Source: Rhizobium mongolense subsp. loessense
GTDB taxonomy: Bacteria > Pseudomonadota > Alphaproteobacteria > Rhizobiales > Rhizobiaceae
Direction of reading: 5' to 3'
NCBI RefSeq assembly: GCF_900099775.1
Contig: NZ_FMTM01000001.1
Span: 1,462,120 to 1,526,119 of the forward strand
Length of the DNA stretch: 64,000 bases
The notes beneath the pieces were generated by a model that was not told the origin of the DNA, did not search any database, and was given only the letters and a program-made list of their open reading frames with translations. A program made the translations under genes and the position numbers. Shown here one piece after another: positions 53,100 to 61,957 of the stretch (position 1 is the stretch's first letter; the number at the start of each line of letters is the position of its first letter).

Positions 53100-53190
53100 C
53101 TTGACGCTGGCGGGTAAAATGTCCGTCTTGTTGGCTGCGGTTGCTCTGGTCTTTCGAGGGTTGGCGAACCCGATTTTCGTGGATTTGAAC

Positions 53191-53276
53191 GCAAAAAGGG
53201 CTCCGATTTATCTCGGAGCCCATTGAATTGGTATGGAATTTGGTTGCGGGGGCCTGAAACCACCGAGATTTGTAAC
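53191..53276 (+). repeat. Repeat copy C: near-duplicate of the rRNA-operon terminator plus tRNA-fMet 3' end
   Basis: The segment from 53191 to 53253 aligns with 63655-63716: the same GCAAAAAGGGCTCCGATT, the same hairpin, the same CATTGA, and TTTGGTTGCGGGGGC at the end, with differences only in the loop and spacer. To the right it departs from tRNA sequence and continues CTGA, seven bases, GAGATTTGTAA as in copies A and B. Confidence 0.8.
53198..53221 (-). terminator. Copy of the rRNA-operon terminator hairpin
   Basis: GGGCTCCGA (53198-53206) and TCGGAGCCC (53213-53221) around a 6-base loop, with five A on the left that read as T5 on the minus strand. No minus-strand gene ends nearby to need it, which supports its origin as a duplicated tRNA flank. 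Confidence 0.7.
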
Positions 53277-53710
53277 GTCTTGATTGCCGACTCGGCCACC
53301 GAAATCATGATGCATGCATAGGATTCGAAGGCCATGCGATCTCCCTTCCCCGGATCGCAAAGACCGACATTCAGTGGTATCGTGACGGTCGAAACGATGG
53401 GACAAACGGCCGGCAACGATGACGTGCCGATTGAACTACATCCGACGGCTGCACTTCTGCGGTAGACACGGTCCGAGACCAGCGACACAGGACCGCATGA
53501 TGGGGCGCAAGTGGTGATGGTCGCCGTAGAAGGTACCTGCAGCATCACAGACCCACCGACGATGCGGAGGTTCGGACCCCACGTACATTCAGTCGAGGAT
53601 CGACGACGGAGTCGCTCCTCATTCTGCACTAGCCGACTCGTGGAAATACAAGGTACGCTTATTGCGATGCCGGTTTCGGTATTTCCGCTCAACGGGTCTC
53701 GGCGACGTGC

Positions 53711-53911
53711 GTGAACCTGATGGAGCGCGCGGTGGATGTCGTGATCGGCAGCCGCGATTTTGACGATGACGAATCGTTCCGTACCGGTCTTTCCGAACGC
53801 AAGCTCGGTCCGGCGACGCCTTATGTGATCTGTGCAGCTCCGGCCTATTTCGCAGACCGTCCGATGACAACGGCGAAGACCGAGATCACGGTGGTTGTCG
53901 CGTTGGCCTAA
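53711..53911 (+). pseudogene. LysR effector-domain fragment
   Basis: About 55 relevant residues: MERAVDVVIGSRDFDDDESF and GPATPYVICAAPAYFADRP, the middle of a LysR effector domain. No start domain or C-terminus. It ends shortly before the stop of the intact LysR gene on the other strand. Confidence 0.5.
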
Positions 53912-53967
53912 CGCAGAGGAGCTTCTCGAGCTCGGCCCCCTCACGCTTTATTACCAATACTACAATC

Positions 53968-54915
53968 TCAACTTCCCTCTTTCCAACTCTGTTCCCTTGG
54001 CGCCGAACGCTCGAGTTCCGTTGCGATCTCGGCGCAGAAGTCTATGAAGGCCCTCACCTTTGCCGGCGGATGTTTGCGCGATGGATGGAAGGCAAACAGC
54101 GGGAAACGCTCCCCATGCCAGTCCGGGAAAAGGTCGACCAACGATCCTCTCGCCAGGGCCTGCCCAATGCCCCAACCGATAACCTGAGCGATGCCCGTTC
54201 CCGCGAAGCATTCGTCGAGCATCGCCTTTGGGTCAGTGAAGGTCAGCGGTCCCGTTGTCGGAAAATCGATGGCCTCGTCGCCCCGGATGAACTCCCATTC
54301 GAAGGGCCGCCCGGTATAGGGATCGAGAAATTGCAGACATCGATGAGCGGTGAGGTCGCGGGGATGCGCCGGGCGACCATGGCGCTCCAGATAGCGAGGC
54401 GACGCCACGGTCAGGATCGGCGCTTCTATCAGCTTTCGCGCAACCAGGCTGGCAAGACGTGGCTCACCGAAACGGATCGCAAGATCGATCCCGTCCGCGA
54501 CAAGATCGCCGACATGCTCCTTGGTCACGAACTCGATTGAGAGATCGGGATGCCTTTCACAGAAGGTACCGAGCCGGCCTGCGAGCACGAGTGGCAGAAA
54601 GAACGGATCGATATCCACTTTCAGGCGGCCGCGTACCGCTGACGCCGCACCGGAGGCGACCACGGCGGCATCTTCGATCGCGTTCAGGTGCGGTTTCACC
54701 TCTTGGTAGAAACGTCGTCCTTCGTCGGTCAGGGTCACCGAGCGCGTTGTCCGATCGAGCAGTCGCACTCCAAGGCGCGTCTCCAGACGGCCGATCGCTC
54801 GGCTGACGCCGGAGTCGGTGATGCCGATCAATTCGGCGGCTTTGACGAAGCTGCCGCCTTCAACGACGGCGGCAAGTACGCTTACCCCGGAGAGAATCCG
54901 TCCATCGAAAGACAT
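53968..54915 (-). CDS. LysR-family regulator, divergent from the amidohydrolase gene
   Basis: A 315-residue LysR protein. Helix-turn-helix at about 10-65: FVKAAELIGITDSGVSRAIG, RLETRLGVRLLDRTTRSVTL. The effector domain follows (VRGRLKVDIDPFFLPLVLAG; ADGIDLAIRFGEPRLASLVA). It belongs to the group that includes DmlR/AaeR-like proteins. An inverted repeat of LysR form (T-N11-A) lies 10 bases upstream of its start, between it and the rightward amidohydrolase, MFS and SDR genes, which it probably controls. Confidence 0.9.
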   Translation of the reverse strand: MSFDGRILSGVSVLAAVVEGGSFVKAAELIGITDSGVSRAIGRLETRLGVRLLDRTTRSVTLTDEGRRFYQEVKPHLNAIEDAAVVASGAASAVRGRLKVDIDPFFLPLVLAGRLGTFCERHPDLSIEFVTKEHVGDLVADGIDLAIRFGEPRLASLVARKLIEAPILTVASPRYLERHGRPAHPRDLTAHRCLQFLDPYTGRPFEWEFIRGDEAIDFPTTGPLTFTDPKAMLDECFAGTGIAQVIGWGIGQALARGSLVDLFPDWHGERFPLFAFHPSRKHPPAKVRAFIDFCAEIATELERSAPREQSWKEGS

Positions 54916-54924
54916 GCGACAACT

Positions 54925-54941
54925 CCTGACTTTTCGTCAGG
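54925..54941. promoter_or_regulatory. LysR-type operator
   Basis: CCTGAC-TTTTC-GTCAGG, perfect 6-bp arms containing T-N11-A, located between the divergent LysR and amidohydrolase genes. Expected primary binding site for the LysR protein. Confidence 0.6.
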
Positions 54942-55028
54942 AAACATCTGACATAAGCGCAATTAAATCAAGCACTCTGCGGAGCGATAACGGTCCTGCC
55001 CGATAAGAAACGCTGAAAGGACCAAGTC

Positions 55029-56378
55029 ATGAGCAACCTCAACAATCACCGCACGCTCTTAAAGGGCGGCACGATCTTAACGATGGACAGGACCGTCCCC
55101 AATCTTGCAACCGGCGACTTGCTTGTCGAAGGCGACAAGATAGCAGCCATCGCCCCAAATGTACCCCTCGGCAATGCAACCGTCATCGACGCCTCCGGCA
55201 GCATAATAATGCCGGGCCTGATCGACGCCCATCACCATATGTGGCTAGGCGTCATGCGCCGCATGATGCCCGATGTTGATGATCTCTTTGCCTATATCGA
55301 TGTCGTCGCGGAAAAGCTGGGCGCCTATTACCGCCCGCTCGACATGTATCTCAGCACAAAGATCACAGCGCTTGCGTGTATCGATGCCGGCATCACGACC
55401 GTCATCGATGCGTGCCATTCCTCCCGCAGCCCCGAACACACCGACGCGGCCCTCGATGCCCTTGACGACAGTGGCATCCGCGCCTTGCACATGGTGGGCG
55501 CGGCCATGGACAGGAAGGCGTCTACTACGCATCTGCCCGGCGACCTGAAGCGGCTGGCCAGCAACTGGAACAGTGGTAATGGTCTTGTGGGCGTCGGCCT
55601 GTTCGGACAGCTCAACCTTGACTGGTGGAAGGTCGCCCGTAGCCTCGATATGCGTATCCTGACCGAGTTCATCGGCGATCTTGCCAAGTTAGGGCCGGAG
55701 TTCGCGGAAAAGGGCGTGCTGGGTCCGCAAAACATTTTCAATCATTGCACCCGGGTTCCGCAGGAAACGTGGCGACTGCTTGCCGATGCCGGCGTGAACA
55801 TCACGGTCAACCCGCGCTCGGACGCACTGTTCGGCTTCGATGACGAGAGTTTCGCCTATCAGCAAGCCATCGACCACGGCCTGACCCCGGCCATCGGCAT
55901 CGACCTCGACACTGCCTTCGGCAGCGACATGTTTGGCGAGATGCACGCCCTGTTTTCGCAGCAGCGCTCGGCCATGCGCTACCGCAAATTCCGGGGCGAA
56001 GAGAACGTGCCTTCGCCGATCACCGTCGAGCGCGTCCTCAACGCGGCAACCATCAACGGTGCACGCGCCGCGGGACTTGAGGGCGCGGTCGGCTCGCTGG
56101 CGCCCGGCAAGCAAGCCGACATCATCATGGTGCGCACCGACGGCGTCGCCGTCCTCCCCGTCAACAACGCCGTCGGCACAATCGTCCAGGCGGTCGCGCG
56201 CTCGGATGTCGATACGGTCATGGTCGCTGGCGAGATCCGCAAGCGTGGAGGAAAGCTGGTGGGCGCCGATCTCATCAAGCTGACGGCGGACGTCACCGCC
56301 TCGCGCGCCTACCTGATGGAAAAGAGCGGCTATCGCCCGGACCTGTTCGACACATCCGCTCCCACAAAGGCGGCCTGA
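55029..56378 (+). CDS. Amidohydrolase-superfamily protein (ATZ/TRZ, cytosine/SAH deaminase type)
   Basis: A 449-residue metal-dependent hydrolase. The N- and C-terminal strands form the small beta domain (LLKGGTILTMD; GSLAPGKQADIIMVRTDGVA), and the barrel begins MPGLIDAHHHMWLGVM with the metal H-x-H (H68, H70). Later metal residues are probably in NHCTRV and in IGIDLDTAFG. Family members deaminate or dechlorinate cyclic amidines. It heads a rightward unit with an MFS transporter and an SDR and lies opposite the LysR gene. Substrate not predictable. Confidence 0.87.
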   Translation: MSNLNNHRTLLKGGTILTMDRTVPNLATGDLLVEGDKIAAIAPNVPLGNATVIDASGSIIMPGLIDAHHHMWLGVMRRMMPDVDDLFAYIDVVAEKLGAYYRPLDMYLSTKITALACIDAGITTVIDACHSSRSPEHTDAALDALDDSGIRALHMVGAAMDRKASTTHLPGDLKRLASNWNSGNGLVGVGLFGQLNLDWWKVARSLDMRILTEFIGDLAKLGPEFAEKGVLGPQNIFNHCTRVPQETWRLLADAGVNITVNPRSDALFGFDDESFAYQQAIDHGLTPAIGIDLDTAFGSDMFGEMHALFSQQRSAMRYRKFRGEENVPSPITVERVLNAATINGARAAGLEGAVGSLAPGKQADIIMVRTDGVAVLPVNNAVGTIVQAVARSDVDTVMVAGEIRKRGGKLVGADLIKLTADVTASRAYLMEKSGYRPDLFDTSAPTKAA

Positions 56379-56442
56379 ACCGGAAGCGCTGCCGGCTCCT
56401 GGCGGCGCTGTCACCCACAAGCTATTCAGCATGGAGGCTGTC

Positions 56443-57642
56443 ATGTCAGCATCTGTTATCAACGCCACGGCCGAACCGAAGGCTGCTCCTACAAATCTTT
56501 CCCGCCCTGCCCGCGGCATCATCGCAGCGCTCTTCTGTGGCTATCTCGCAGTTGGGCTGCCGCTTCCCGTCATTCCGCTCTTCATCCACGACAACCTCGG
56601 CTTCAGCAATCTCGTCGTCGGCCTGGTGATCGGCATCCAGTTCCTCGCCACTGTGCTCAGCCGCGGCTATGCGGGGCGCCTGACCGACATCCACGGCGGC
56701 AAGCGTTCCGCCTTGCAGGGTGCCGCAGTCAGCACGACCGCAGGGCTGCTTTATCTCGCCGTGGCCATGCCCGGGCTGTCGCCGAACGTCAGTCTTGCAA
56801 TTGTCATTCTCGGCCGCCTAGCCGCCGGTCTCGGCGAGAGCCTGTTCGTCACTGGCTGTGTCTCCTGGTCGATTGCTTCGGTCGGACCGCAACGCGCCGG
56901 CATGTCGATGTCGTGGACCGGCACTGCCATGTTCGCGGCTCTGGCGATCGGTGCGCCGATTGGCATGGCGCTCTATCAGGGCTATGGCCTGGAAGCCGCA
57001 ATAGTTGCTTGCGTTGTGGCGCCAGTGACTGCGGCTGCAATCGCCTTGCGTGAGATTCCCTACGCGACAGCCGCCGGCCCTCGCCTGCCCTTCTACAAGG
57101 TAATCGGGCAAATTTGGCGCGAAGGCGCCGGCCTGATGCTACAAGGCGTCGGACTGTCGGGCCTCACCGCGTTCGCCTCGCTTTATTTCGCAGCACATCA
57201 CTGGGACAATGCCGGCTTGGTCATGACCGCCTTCGGTGCCGGTTTCATCTTCGTACGGATTGTCTTCGGCTCTCTGCCCGACAGAATGGGCGGCTATCGC
57301 ATCGCACTCTGGTCATTCGTGATCGAGGCAATCGGCCAGGCCATAATTTGGACAGCGCCAAGCGAGGCTGTAGCGCTCGGCGGAGCACTGGTGACTGGCT
57401 TTGGTTGCGCGCTGGTCTTTCCCGCTCTTGGCGTGGAAGCCTTGAAGCGGGTGCCTCCCGCCAACCGCGGCAGTGCCTTGGGCGCCTTCGTAGCCTTCCT
57501 CGACATTGCCTATGGCGTTTCAGGTCCAGTCGCGGGCGTCATCGCCGGACAATTCGGCTATGCTTCTGTTTATCTGTTCGGTGCCGCCTGCGCCCTCGCC
57601 GGTGCCACGCTCGCCCTGATGGCCCGCGTTTCGCAATCCTGA
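56443..57642 (+). CDS. Major facilitator superfamily transporter
   Basis: A 399-residue membrane protein with about 12 predicted helices. The ATG at 56443 has GGAGG 6 bases before it. After helix 2 comes the MFS loop motif (SRGYAGRLTDIHGGKRSALQ), and the second half carries RIVFGSLPDRMGGYR, the usual repeat of that loop. It resembles YfcJ/YhhS-type exporters. It lies 64 bases after the amidohydrolase gene, so it may import its substrate or export its product. Confidence 0.9.
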   Translation: MSASVINATAEPKAAPTNLSRPARGIIAALFCGYLAVGLPLPVIPLFIHDNLGFSNLVVGLVIGIQFLATVLSRGYAGRLTDIHGGKRSALQGAAVSTTAGLLYLAVAMPGLSPNVSLAIVILGRLAAGLGESLFVTGCVSWSIASVGPQRAGMSMSWTGTAMFAALAIGAPIGMALYQGYGLEAAIVACVVAPVTAAAIALREIPYATAAGPRLPFYKVIGQIWREGAGLMLQGVGLSGLTAFASLYFAAHHWDNAGLVMTAFGAGFIFVRIVFGSLPDRMGGYRIALWSFVIEAIGQAIIWTAPSEAVALGGALVTGFGCALVFPALGVEALKRVPPANRGSALGAFVAFLDIAYGVSGPVAGVIAGQFGYASVYLFGAACALAGATLALMARVSQS

Positions 57643-57703
57643 CCATTGTTCCACGTTGCCGGCGAGAAGAAGTCGCCGCCCTCCACACAAAGGAGATTTC
57701 CTA

Positions 57704-58474
57704 ATGTCCCGCATCTTCATTACCGGATCGTCCACCGGCCTTGGCCTCATGGCGGCTGAGCTGCTAGCCGAGCAAGGTCATCAGGTCGTTCTTCATGCCC
57801 GAAGCGCCGCCCGTGCCAGCGATGCCCGCCGCGCTCTGCCACAGGCCGAGGCCGCCGTGACGGGCGACCTTGAAACCATCGCGGGCGCCAAGCTTGTTGC
57901 CGCCGAGGTCAAAAAACTCGGCCACTTCGATGCCGTGATCCACAATGCCGCCGTCGGATACCGCGAAGCCCATCGCCTCACCTCCGATGGCCTGCCACAT
58001 GTCTTCGCCATCAACACTCTCTCTGCCTACATCCTGACCGCCCTTATCGACCGGCCCAAACGGCTCGTCTTTCTCTCTTCCGGCATGCATCATCATGCAG
58101 ACGCCAATCTCGACGATATTCTCTGGAAAACCCGCCGGTGGAACGGATCGGAAGCCTACGCAGAAAGCAAGCTGCACGATGCCATGCTCGCCTTCGCGGT
58201 CGCGCGCCGCTGGAAGGATGTATTCTCGAATTCGCTGGAACCGGGCTGGGTGCCCACCAAGATGGGCGGTCCCGGCGCGCCTGACGACATGGCGCAGGCG
58301 CATCTCACGCAAGCGTGGCTCGCGGCCGGCGACGACCCGAAAGCGGATGTGACCGGAGAATATTTCTATCACATGAAGCGTCGGTCCGCGAACCCGCAAG
58401 CTCATGATCCGGAGCTTCAAGATCGGCTTATCGCCATCTGCGAGGAGATTTCCGGCATGCCCCTGCCGGGATGA
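57704..58474 (+). CDS. Short-chain dehydrogenase/reductase
   Basis: A 256-residue SDR. AAAGGAG precedes the ATG at 57704. The cofactor motif is ITGSSTGLGLMAAELLAEQG (TGxxxGxG), the structural motif HNAAVG, and the active site SSGM then YAESK (Y-x3-K). It lies 61 bases after the MFS gene in the LysR-linked unit. Substrate unknown. Confidence 0.88.
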   Translation: MSRIFITGSSTGLGLMAAELLAEQGHQVVLHARSAARASDARRALPQAEAAVTGDLETIAGAKLVAAEVKKLGHFDAVIHNAAVGYREAHRLTSDGLPHVFAINTLSAYILTALIDRPKRLVFLSSGMHHHADANLDDILWKTRRWNGSEAYAESKLHDAMLAFAVARRWKDVFSNSLEPGWVPTKMGGPGAPDDMAQAHLTQAWLAAGDDPKADVTGEYFYHMKRRSANPQAHDPELQDRLIAICEEISGMPLPG

Positions 58475-58504
58475 TTCACCTGCTGACAGTTGTAGCGGAT
58501 CCCC

Positions 58505-58605
58505 GTTCGCGATCTGCTGGAGAAGTGAGGGCGCGGCGCACTTCGCGCGGAGATCGCCGCGACCTTGCCTCTCGAGGAGGCTGTGGATGCGCAGCGCTGC
58601 TGGCG
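58505..58605 (+). pseudogene. C-terminal scrap of a zinc-type alcohol dehydrogenase/quinone oxidoreductase
   Basis: VRDLLEK, an in-frame stop, then GRGALRAEIAATLPLEEAVD: the usual end of a medium-chain dehydrogenase (a-A-x-x-P-L-x-x-A-V-x-A). Only about 35 residues remain. Confidence 0.4.
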
Positions 58606-58671
58606 GACCGCTTCCGCCGTGAAAAAGTTGTCGTCCCGTGATCGACCGCGCCGCCGCGTTGCTGTCCCACC

Positions 58672-59045
58672 TCACGCAACGCGATTTACCAATTGCTCGC
58701 CGGCATGAAGACGCAGAATATTCTCTGCGACACCCTTGGCGATGTCGCTCATCGAACTTCTGGTGATCCCGCCAAATGCGGCGTCGCGATGACGTTCGGC
58801 AAATCGAGCAAGGGATCCGTGGCGTCGAACGGCTCCTTCGAAAAAAACATCCAGACCGGCGCCGCCCAAATGCTCGTCGCGCAGCGCGTCAAACAAAGCC
58901 TCATAGTCCACGAGGCCGCCCCGAGCGACATTGACCAGCCGGTGCCTCTCGGCATAGATCGCAGTTCCTTCTCGCCGATAACACCGGCATTGTCCTGTGA
59001 CGGCCGCAGGCATAGGATCAAGACGTCTGTCTCGGCAAGGTAGGC
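58672..59045 (-). pseudogene. D-2-hydroxyacid dehydrogenase, C-terminal part with frameshifts
   Basis: Pieces in different frames join into one protein end. These are YLAETDVLILCLRPSQDNAG, then LVNVARGGLVDYEALFDALR and LGGAGLDVFFE, then EPFDATDPLLDLPNVIATPH and LAGSPEVR, then MSDIAKGVAENILRLHAGEQ. This is the order of the NAD-domain end and C-terminal helix of D-2-hydroxyacid (phosphoglycerate-type) dehydrogenases. The first two thirds are missing and at least three frame changes exist, so it is dead. Confidence 0.75.
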
Positions 59046-59179
59046 ATATCTCTTTTCCGATGAATAGACCCCGGGTGACCTGCTTTCTCACGAGTGCATA
59101 AGGGCGCGGCTTCCAAGCGGCGTGATCATGGAAATGGGCCGCCGCCCCCGCGAATATGCGGAATCGAAGGTGTCGCGCA

Positions 59180-59300
59180 GGTTGATCGTCGGACCTACGG
59201 AACTTGCTGCAAGGCTGCGGCGAGCGGGCTTGGCGCGCGAGGCCGCGCCCTTCCTTGAGAGCGGCGAGATCTTGCAGATCATGGCAGACTGGACGCCGTC
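59180..59300 (+). pseudogene. Possible LysR C-terminal scrap
   Basis: GLAREAAPFLESGEILQIMA and then DWTPSLG resemble the last 40 residues of LysR proteins (the ...L-x-S-G-x-L-x-x-V-L-x-D-W-x-P ending). Nothing else of the gene is present. Confidence 0.3.
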
Positions 59301-59390
59301 GCTCGGCAGCGAAGCTGCTCTATTGGCCGGAGACCCGCTTGCCGTCTGCCGCCTCTAGGGCGTCCGTCACCTTTATCCGCGCCAGAAGGG

Positions 59391-60809
59391 TTAAGGCGTA
59401 AGGATCGCGCGGGGCTCCAGCAATTCGTCTAGACCGTAGGATCCAATTTCGCGTCCCAACCCGGACTGCTTGAAGCCGCCAAAAGGCGCGCGGGGATCGT
59501 GTGGCGCGCCGTTGATCACGACCCTGCCAGCCATCAGCCGATCCGCGAAGCACCGTGCACGGTCGACGTCCGCCGAAAGTACATAGGCTTGCAGACCATA
59601 AACGCTGTTGTTTGCAATGGCGGCTGCCTCGTTCTCATCGTCATAGCCGATCAGGCAGATCACTGGTCCGAATATTTCCTCACGCGCAATCCGCATTTGG
59701 TTGGTCACATCAGCGAAGATTGTCGGCCGAGCGAACCAGCCTTTCTCGACACCACCGGGACGCCCCTCCCCGCCCGTCAGCAACGTGGCGCCCTCTCGCA
59801 GCCCAAGTCGGATATAGGACTGTACCCGCTCCCACTGAGCCGCATTGGCAAGTGGTCCGATACGAATTTGGGGATCGCGAGCATCGCCAACCTTTAGCCC
59901 CTCCGTTTCATTCTTTAGGCGCCGCGCCACCTCGGCGAGCCGTGCACGTGGGGCAAGAATGCGGGTGCCGGCCACACAGGCCTGTCCGCTGTTGGCGAAG
60001 CCAGCCATCAGGGCAATCGGGATTGCCGTGTCGAGTTCTGCGTCAGGCAGTAGAACCGTAGGTCCCTTGCCACCGAGTTCGAGGATGACCCGCTTCATGC
60101 CGTCTATTGCTGCGCGCTGGATGATCCTTGCCGCCGCCGTGGAGCCCGTGAAGCTGATAGTCGCCACATCTGGGTCGCCGGTAAGGGCCGCACCCACCAC
60201 CGGGCCGGTTCCGTTGACGATGTTGAAGATGCCGCCCGGAAGACCTGCCACATGCAGCCTCTCTGCAAATACCTGGGTCTGCATTGCACTCTGTTCGGCC
60301 GGCTTGATGACGATGGTCGAGCCGGACCCAATGGCATGAGCGATCTTGGTAGCCATAAAGCCGAAATTGCTGTTCCACGGGGTGATCGCAGCGATCACGC
60401 CTCGCGGCAGCATCTTCACAGCGCTTCGTCCTGCAACGCGATCGAAGTCGTACCCACCGACAGTCTCAGCCATAATATCGAAAATGGAAGTCGCATTCTG
60501 TACTGAGAACGCCGCGAAATAAGCCGGCGCGCCATACTCCTCGGTCATGGTTTCGATTAGTTCGCTAGGCCGTGCAGCGACAGCGTCACGCAGGCTGTTG
60601 AGCATGTCAATGCGCTCTGCCTTTGTTGTGGCGGCCATGGCGGGAAATGCCTGCTTTGCCGCAAGAACGGCGCTGCGTGCGTCCTTCTCATTGGCAATCC
60701 GCACCTCGCCGATTCTTTCCTCGGTAGCTGGATTATAGAGGTCAAGCCTCTGATCCCCGTCTGGAATTACGAATTGGCCATCGATGTAAACGTGTTCGAC
60801 TTTATGCAT
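59391..60809 (-). CDS. Aldehyde dehydrogenase family protein
   Basis: A 472-residue NAD(P)-dependent aldehyde dehydrogenase. Seen: AAITPWNSNFGFMATKIAHA, IVIKPAEQSAMQTQVFAERL, FTGSTAAARIIQRAAIDGMK, ILELGGKGP with the general-base Glu, NSGQACVAGTR with the catalytic Cys and EEIFGPVICLIGYDDENEAA. It is full length and intact. It lies opposite the LysR gene at 60908 (98-base gap), which probably controls it. The aldehyde is unknown. Confidence 0.92.
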   Translation of the reverse strand: MHKVEHVYIDGQFVIPDGDQRLDLYNPATEERIGEVRIANEKDARSAVLAAKQAFPAMAATTKAERIDMLNSLRDAVAARPSELIETMTEEYGAPAYFAAFSVQNATSIFDIMAETVGGYDFDRVAGRSAVKMLPRGVIAAITPWNSNFGFMATKIAHAIGSGSTIVIKPAEQSAMQTQVFAERLHVAGLPGGIFNIVNGTGPVVGAALTGDPDVATISFTGSTAAARIIQRAAIDGMKRVILELGGKGPTVLLPDAELDTAIPIALMAGFANSGQACVAGTRILAPRARLAEVARRLKNETEGLKVGDARDPQIRIGPLANAAQWERVQSYIRLGLREGATLLTGGEGRPGGVEKGWFARPTIFADVTNQMRIAREEIFGPVICLIGYDDENEAAAIANNSVYGLQAYVLSADVDRARCFADRLMAGRVVINGAPHDPRAPFGGFKQSGLGREIGSYGLDELLEPRAILTP

Positions 60810-60907
60810 CCCTCAGTCCTCATATTGTCCTGGCATGAGAAATATGAAGGCATTACAGTTGAGTAAATCCACGCGAGCGTTGACGGACTGATGAGGGAAA
60901 TAGATCA

Positions 60908-61807
60908 ATGATCCAAGCGAGCCTCCCCGAACTGCAGGCGGTTACGGCCGTCGCCCGCAGGGGTGGGTTTCGAGCCGCAGCACGTGAACTGGGGATCTCG
61001 TCCTCTGCCGTGAGTCACGCCGTATCTGGTCTTGAAGCGCGGATCGGCGTGAGATTGTTCAACCGCACGTCCCGCAGTGTGGCGCTGACCGCGGCAGGCG
61101 AACGTCTGGCGGCAGAAATCGCTCCTGCACTGGCGATAATCGGCGTGGCACTTGAAAACGCCGGGAGCGAAGGACCGGATCCTACAGGCGTGTTGCGTCT
61201 TAACATGGCGCTGGGTGCTGCGCGAATGCTGCTTGCGCCCTTGATTCTGGAATATCTGCGCCTCTACCCGCGCATGGCGGTGGAAATCATCACCGAGGGT
61301 GCACTGATCGACGTGATCGGCGAGGGCTTCGACGCAGGCGTGCGGCTGAAGGAATTCGTCTCGCCGGATATGATCGCCGTTCCATTGATCCCCACAATGC
61401 GTTCAGTGGTGGTAGGGGCACCCAGCTATTTCGAGAAACGGGATAAACCTGTTCTGCCCCACGACCTTCTAACACACGAATGCATCCGCCCGCGTATGGC
61501 GAGTGGACGCTACTATCACTGGGAATTCGAACAGCAGGGGCAAGAGATCCGTATCGATGTGCCAGGCCGGCTGGTTCTCGACGAAAGCGGGCTGATGCTG
61601 GAGGCGGCACTTGACGGAGCCGGGCTTGGCTATTTGGCGGAGCATTCGGTAGCGCCCTATGTCGCCAACGGCAGGCTCGTCCAGGTTCTGGACGACTGGA
61701 CGCCCTCGCACGAGGGCCTGTGCCTCTACTACAGTGGCCGCCGGCACTTACCGGCAAAGCTAAGAGCTTTCATCGATCTGGCGAAACGCTTCGCCGCAAG
61801 AGTTTGA
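60908..61807 (+). CDS. LysR-family regulator, divergent from aldehyde dehydrogenase
   Basis: A 299-residue LysR protein. Helix-turn-helix: GFRAAARELGISSSAVSHAV, SGLEARIGVRLFNRTSRSVA. Effector domain: GVLRLNMALGAARMLLAPLI and EGFDAGVRLKEFVSPDMIAV; the end LVQVLDDWTPSHEGLCLYYS is typical. It is intact, unlike several LysR pieces nearby. Probably regulates the adjacent aldehyde dehydrogenase gene. Confidence 0.9.
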   Translation: MIQASLPELQAVTAVARRGGFRAAARELGISSSAVSHAVSGLEARIGVRLFNRTSRSVALTAAGERLAAEIAPALAIIGVALENAGSEGPDPTGVLRLNMALGAARMLLAPLILEYLRLYPRMAVEIITEGALIDVIGEGFDAGVRLKEFVSPDMIAVPLIPTMRSVVVGAPSYFEKRDKPVLPHDLLTHECIRPRMASGRYYHWEFEQQGQEIRIDVPGRLVLDESGLMLEAALDGAGLGYLAEHSVAPYVANGRLVQVLDDWTPSHEGLCLYYSGRRHLPAKLRAFIDLAKRFAARV

Positions 61808-61809
61808 GC

Positions 61810-61902
61810 TCACGGGCAGGTCTCATGACGCCCGCGAGCCCGAGCGGTCAGGCGGCCGAAACCGCTGGACGAGCCAGTGACGAGGGCGATTTTCTTGCTC
61901 AT
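61810..61902 (-). pseudogene. Truncated SDR, N-terminal 25 residues only
   Basis: MSKKIALVTGSSSGFGRLTA is a complete SDR opening with the TGxxxGxG cofactor motif, preceded by AAGGATCC and a start. It breaks off at about residue 25 and runs to a stop. The gene was cut, with the adjacent LysR gene ending here. Confidence 0.65.
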
Positions 61903-61957
61903 GTAAGGATCCTTTTTACTTTCTCGTCGATCGAAATCGTATGGGAAGGGGGCGGCA

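Larger units (their letters stand above)
53100..53710. other. Gene-free stretch containing repeat copy C
   Basis: No supported gene. It holds the terminator-like hairpin and repeat C; the remaining 430 bases look like decayed coding DNA but match nothing I can name. Confidence 0.5.

Noticed and set aside
53096..53944. Minus-strand frame of about 282 codons over the repeat C region
   Set aside because: It reads through the terminator hairpin, the tRNA-like repeat and a LysR fragment on the other strand; no ribosome site and no conserved domain.
55689..56522. Minus-strand frame of about 277 codons
   Set aside because: Shadow of the amidohydrolase gene; composition is Asp/Arg/Ala-rich as expected for antisense of G+C-rich coding DNA.
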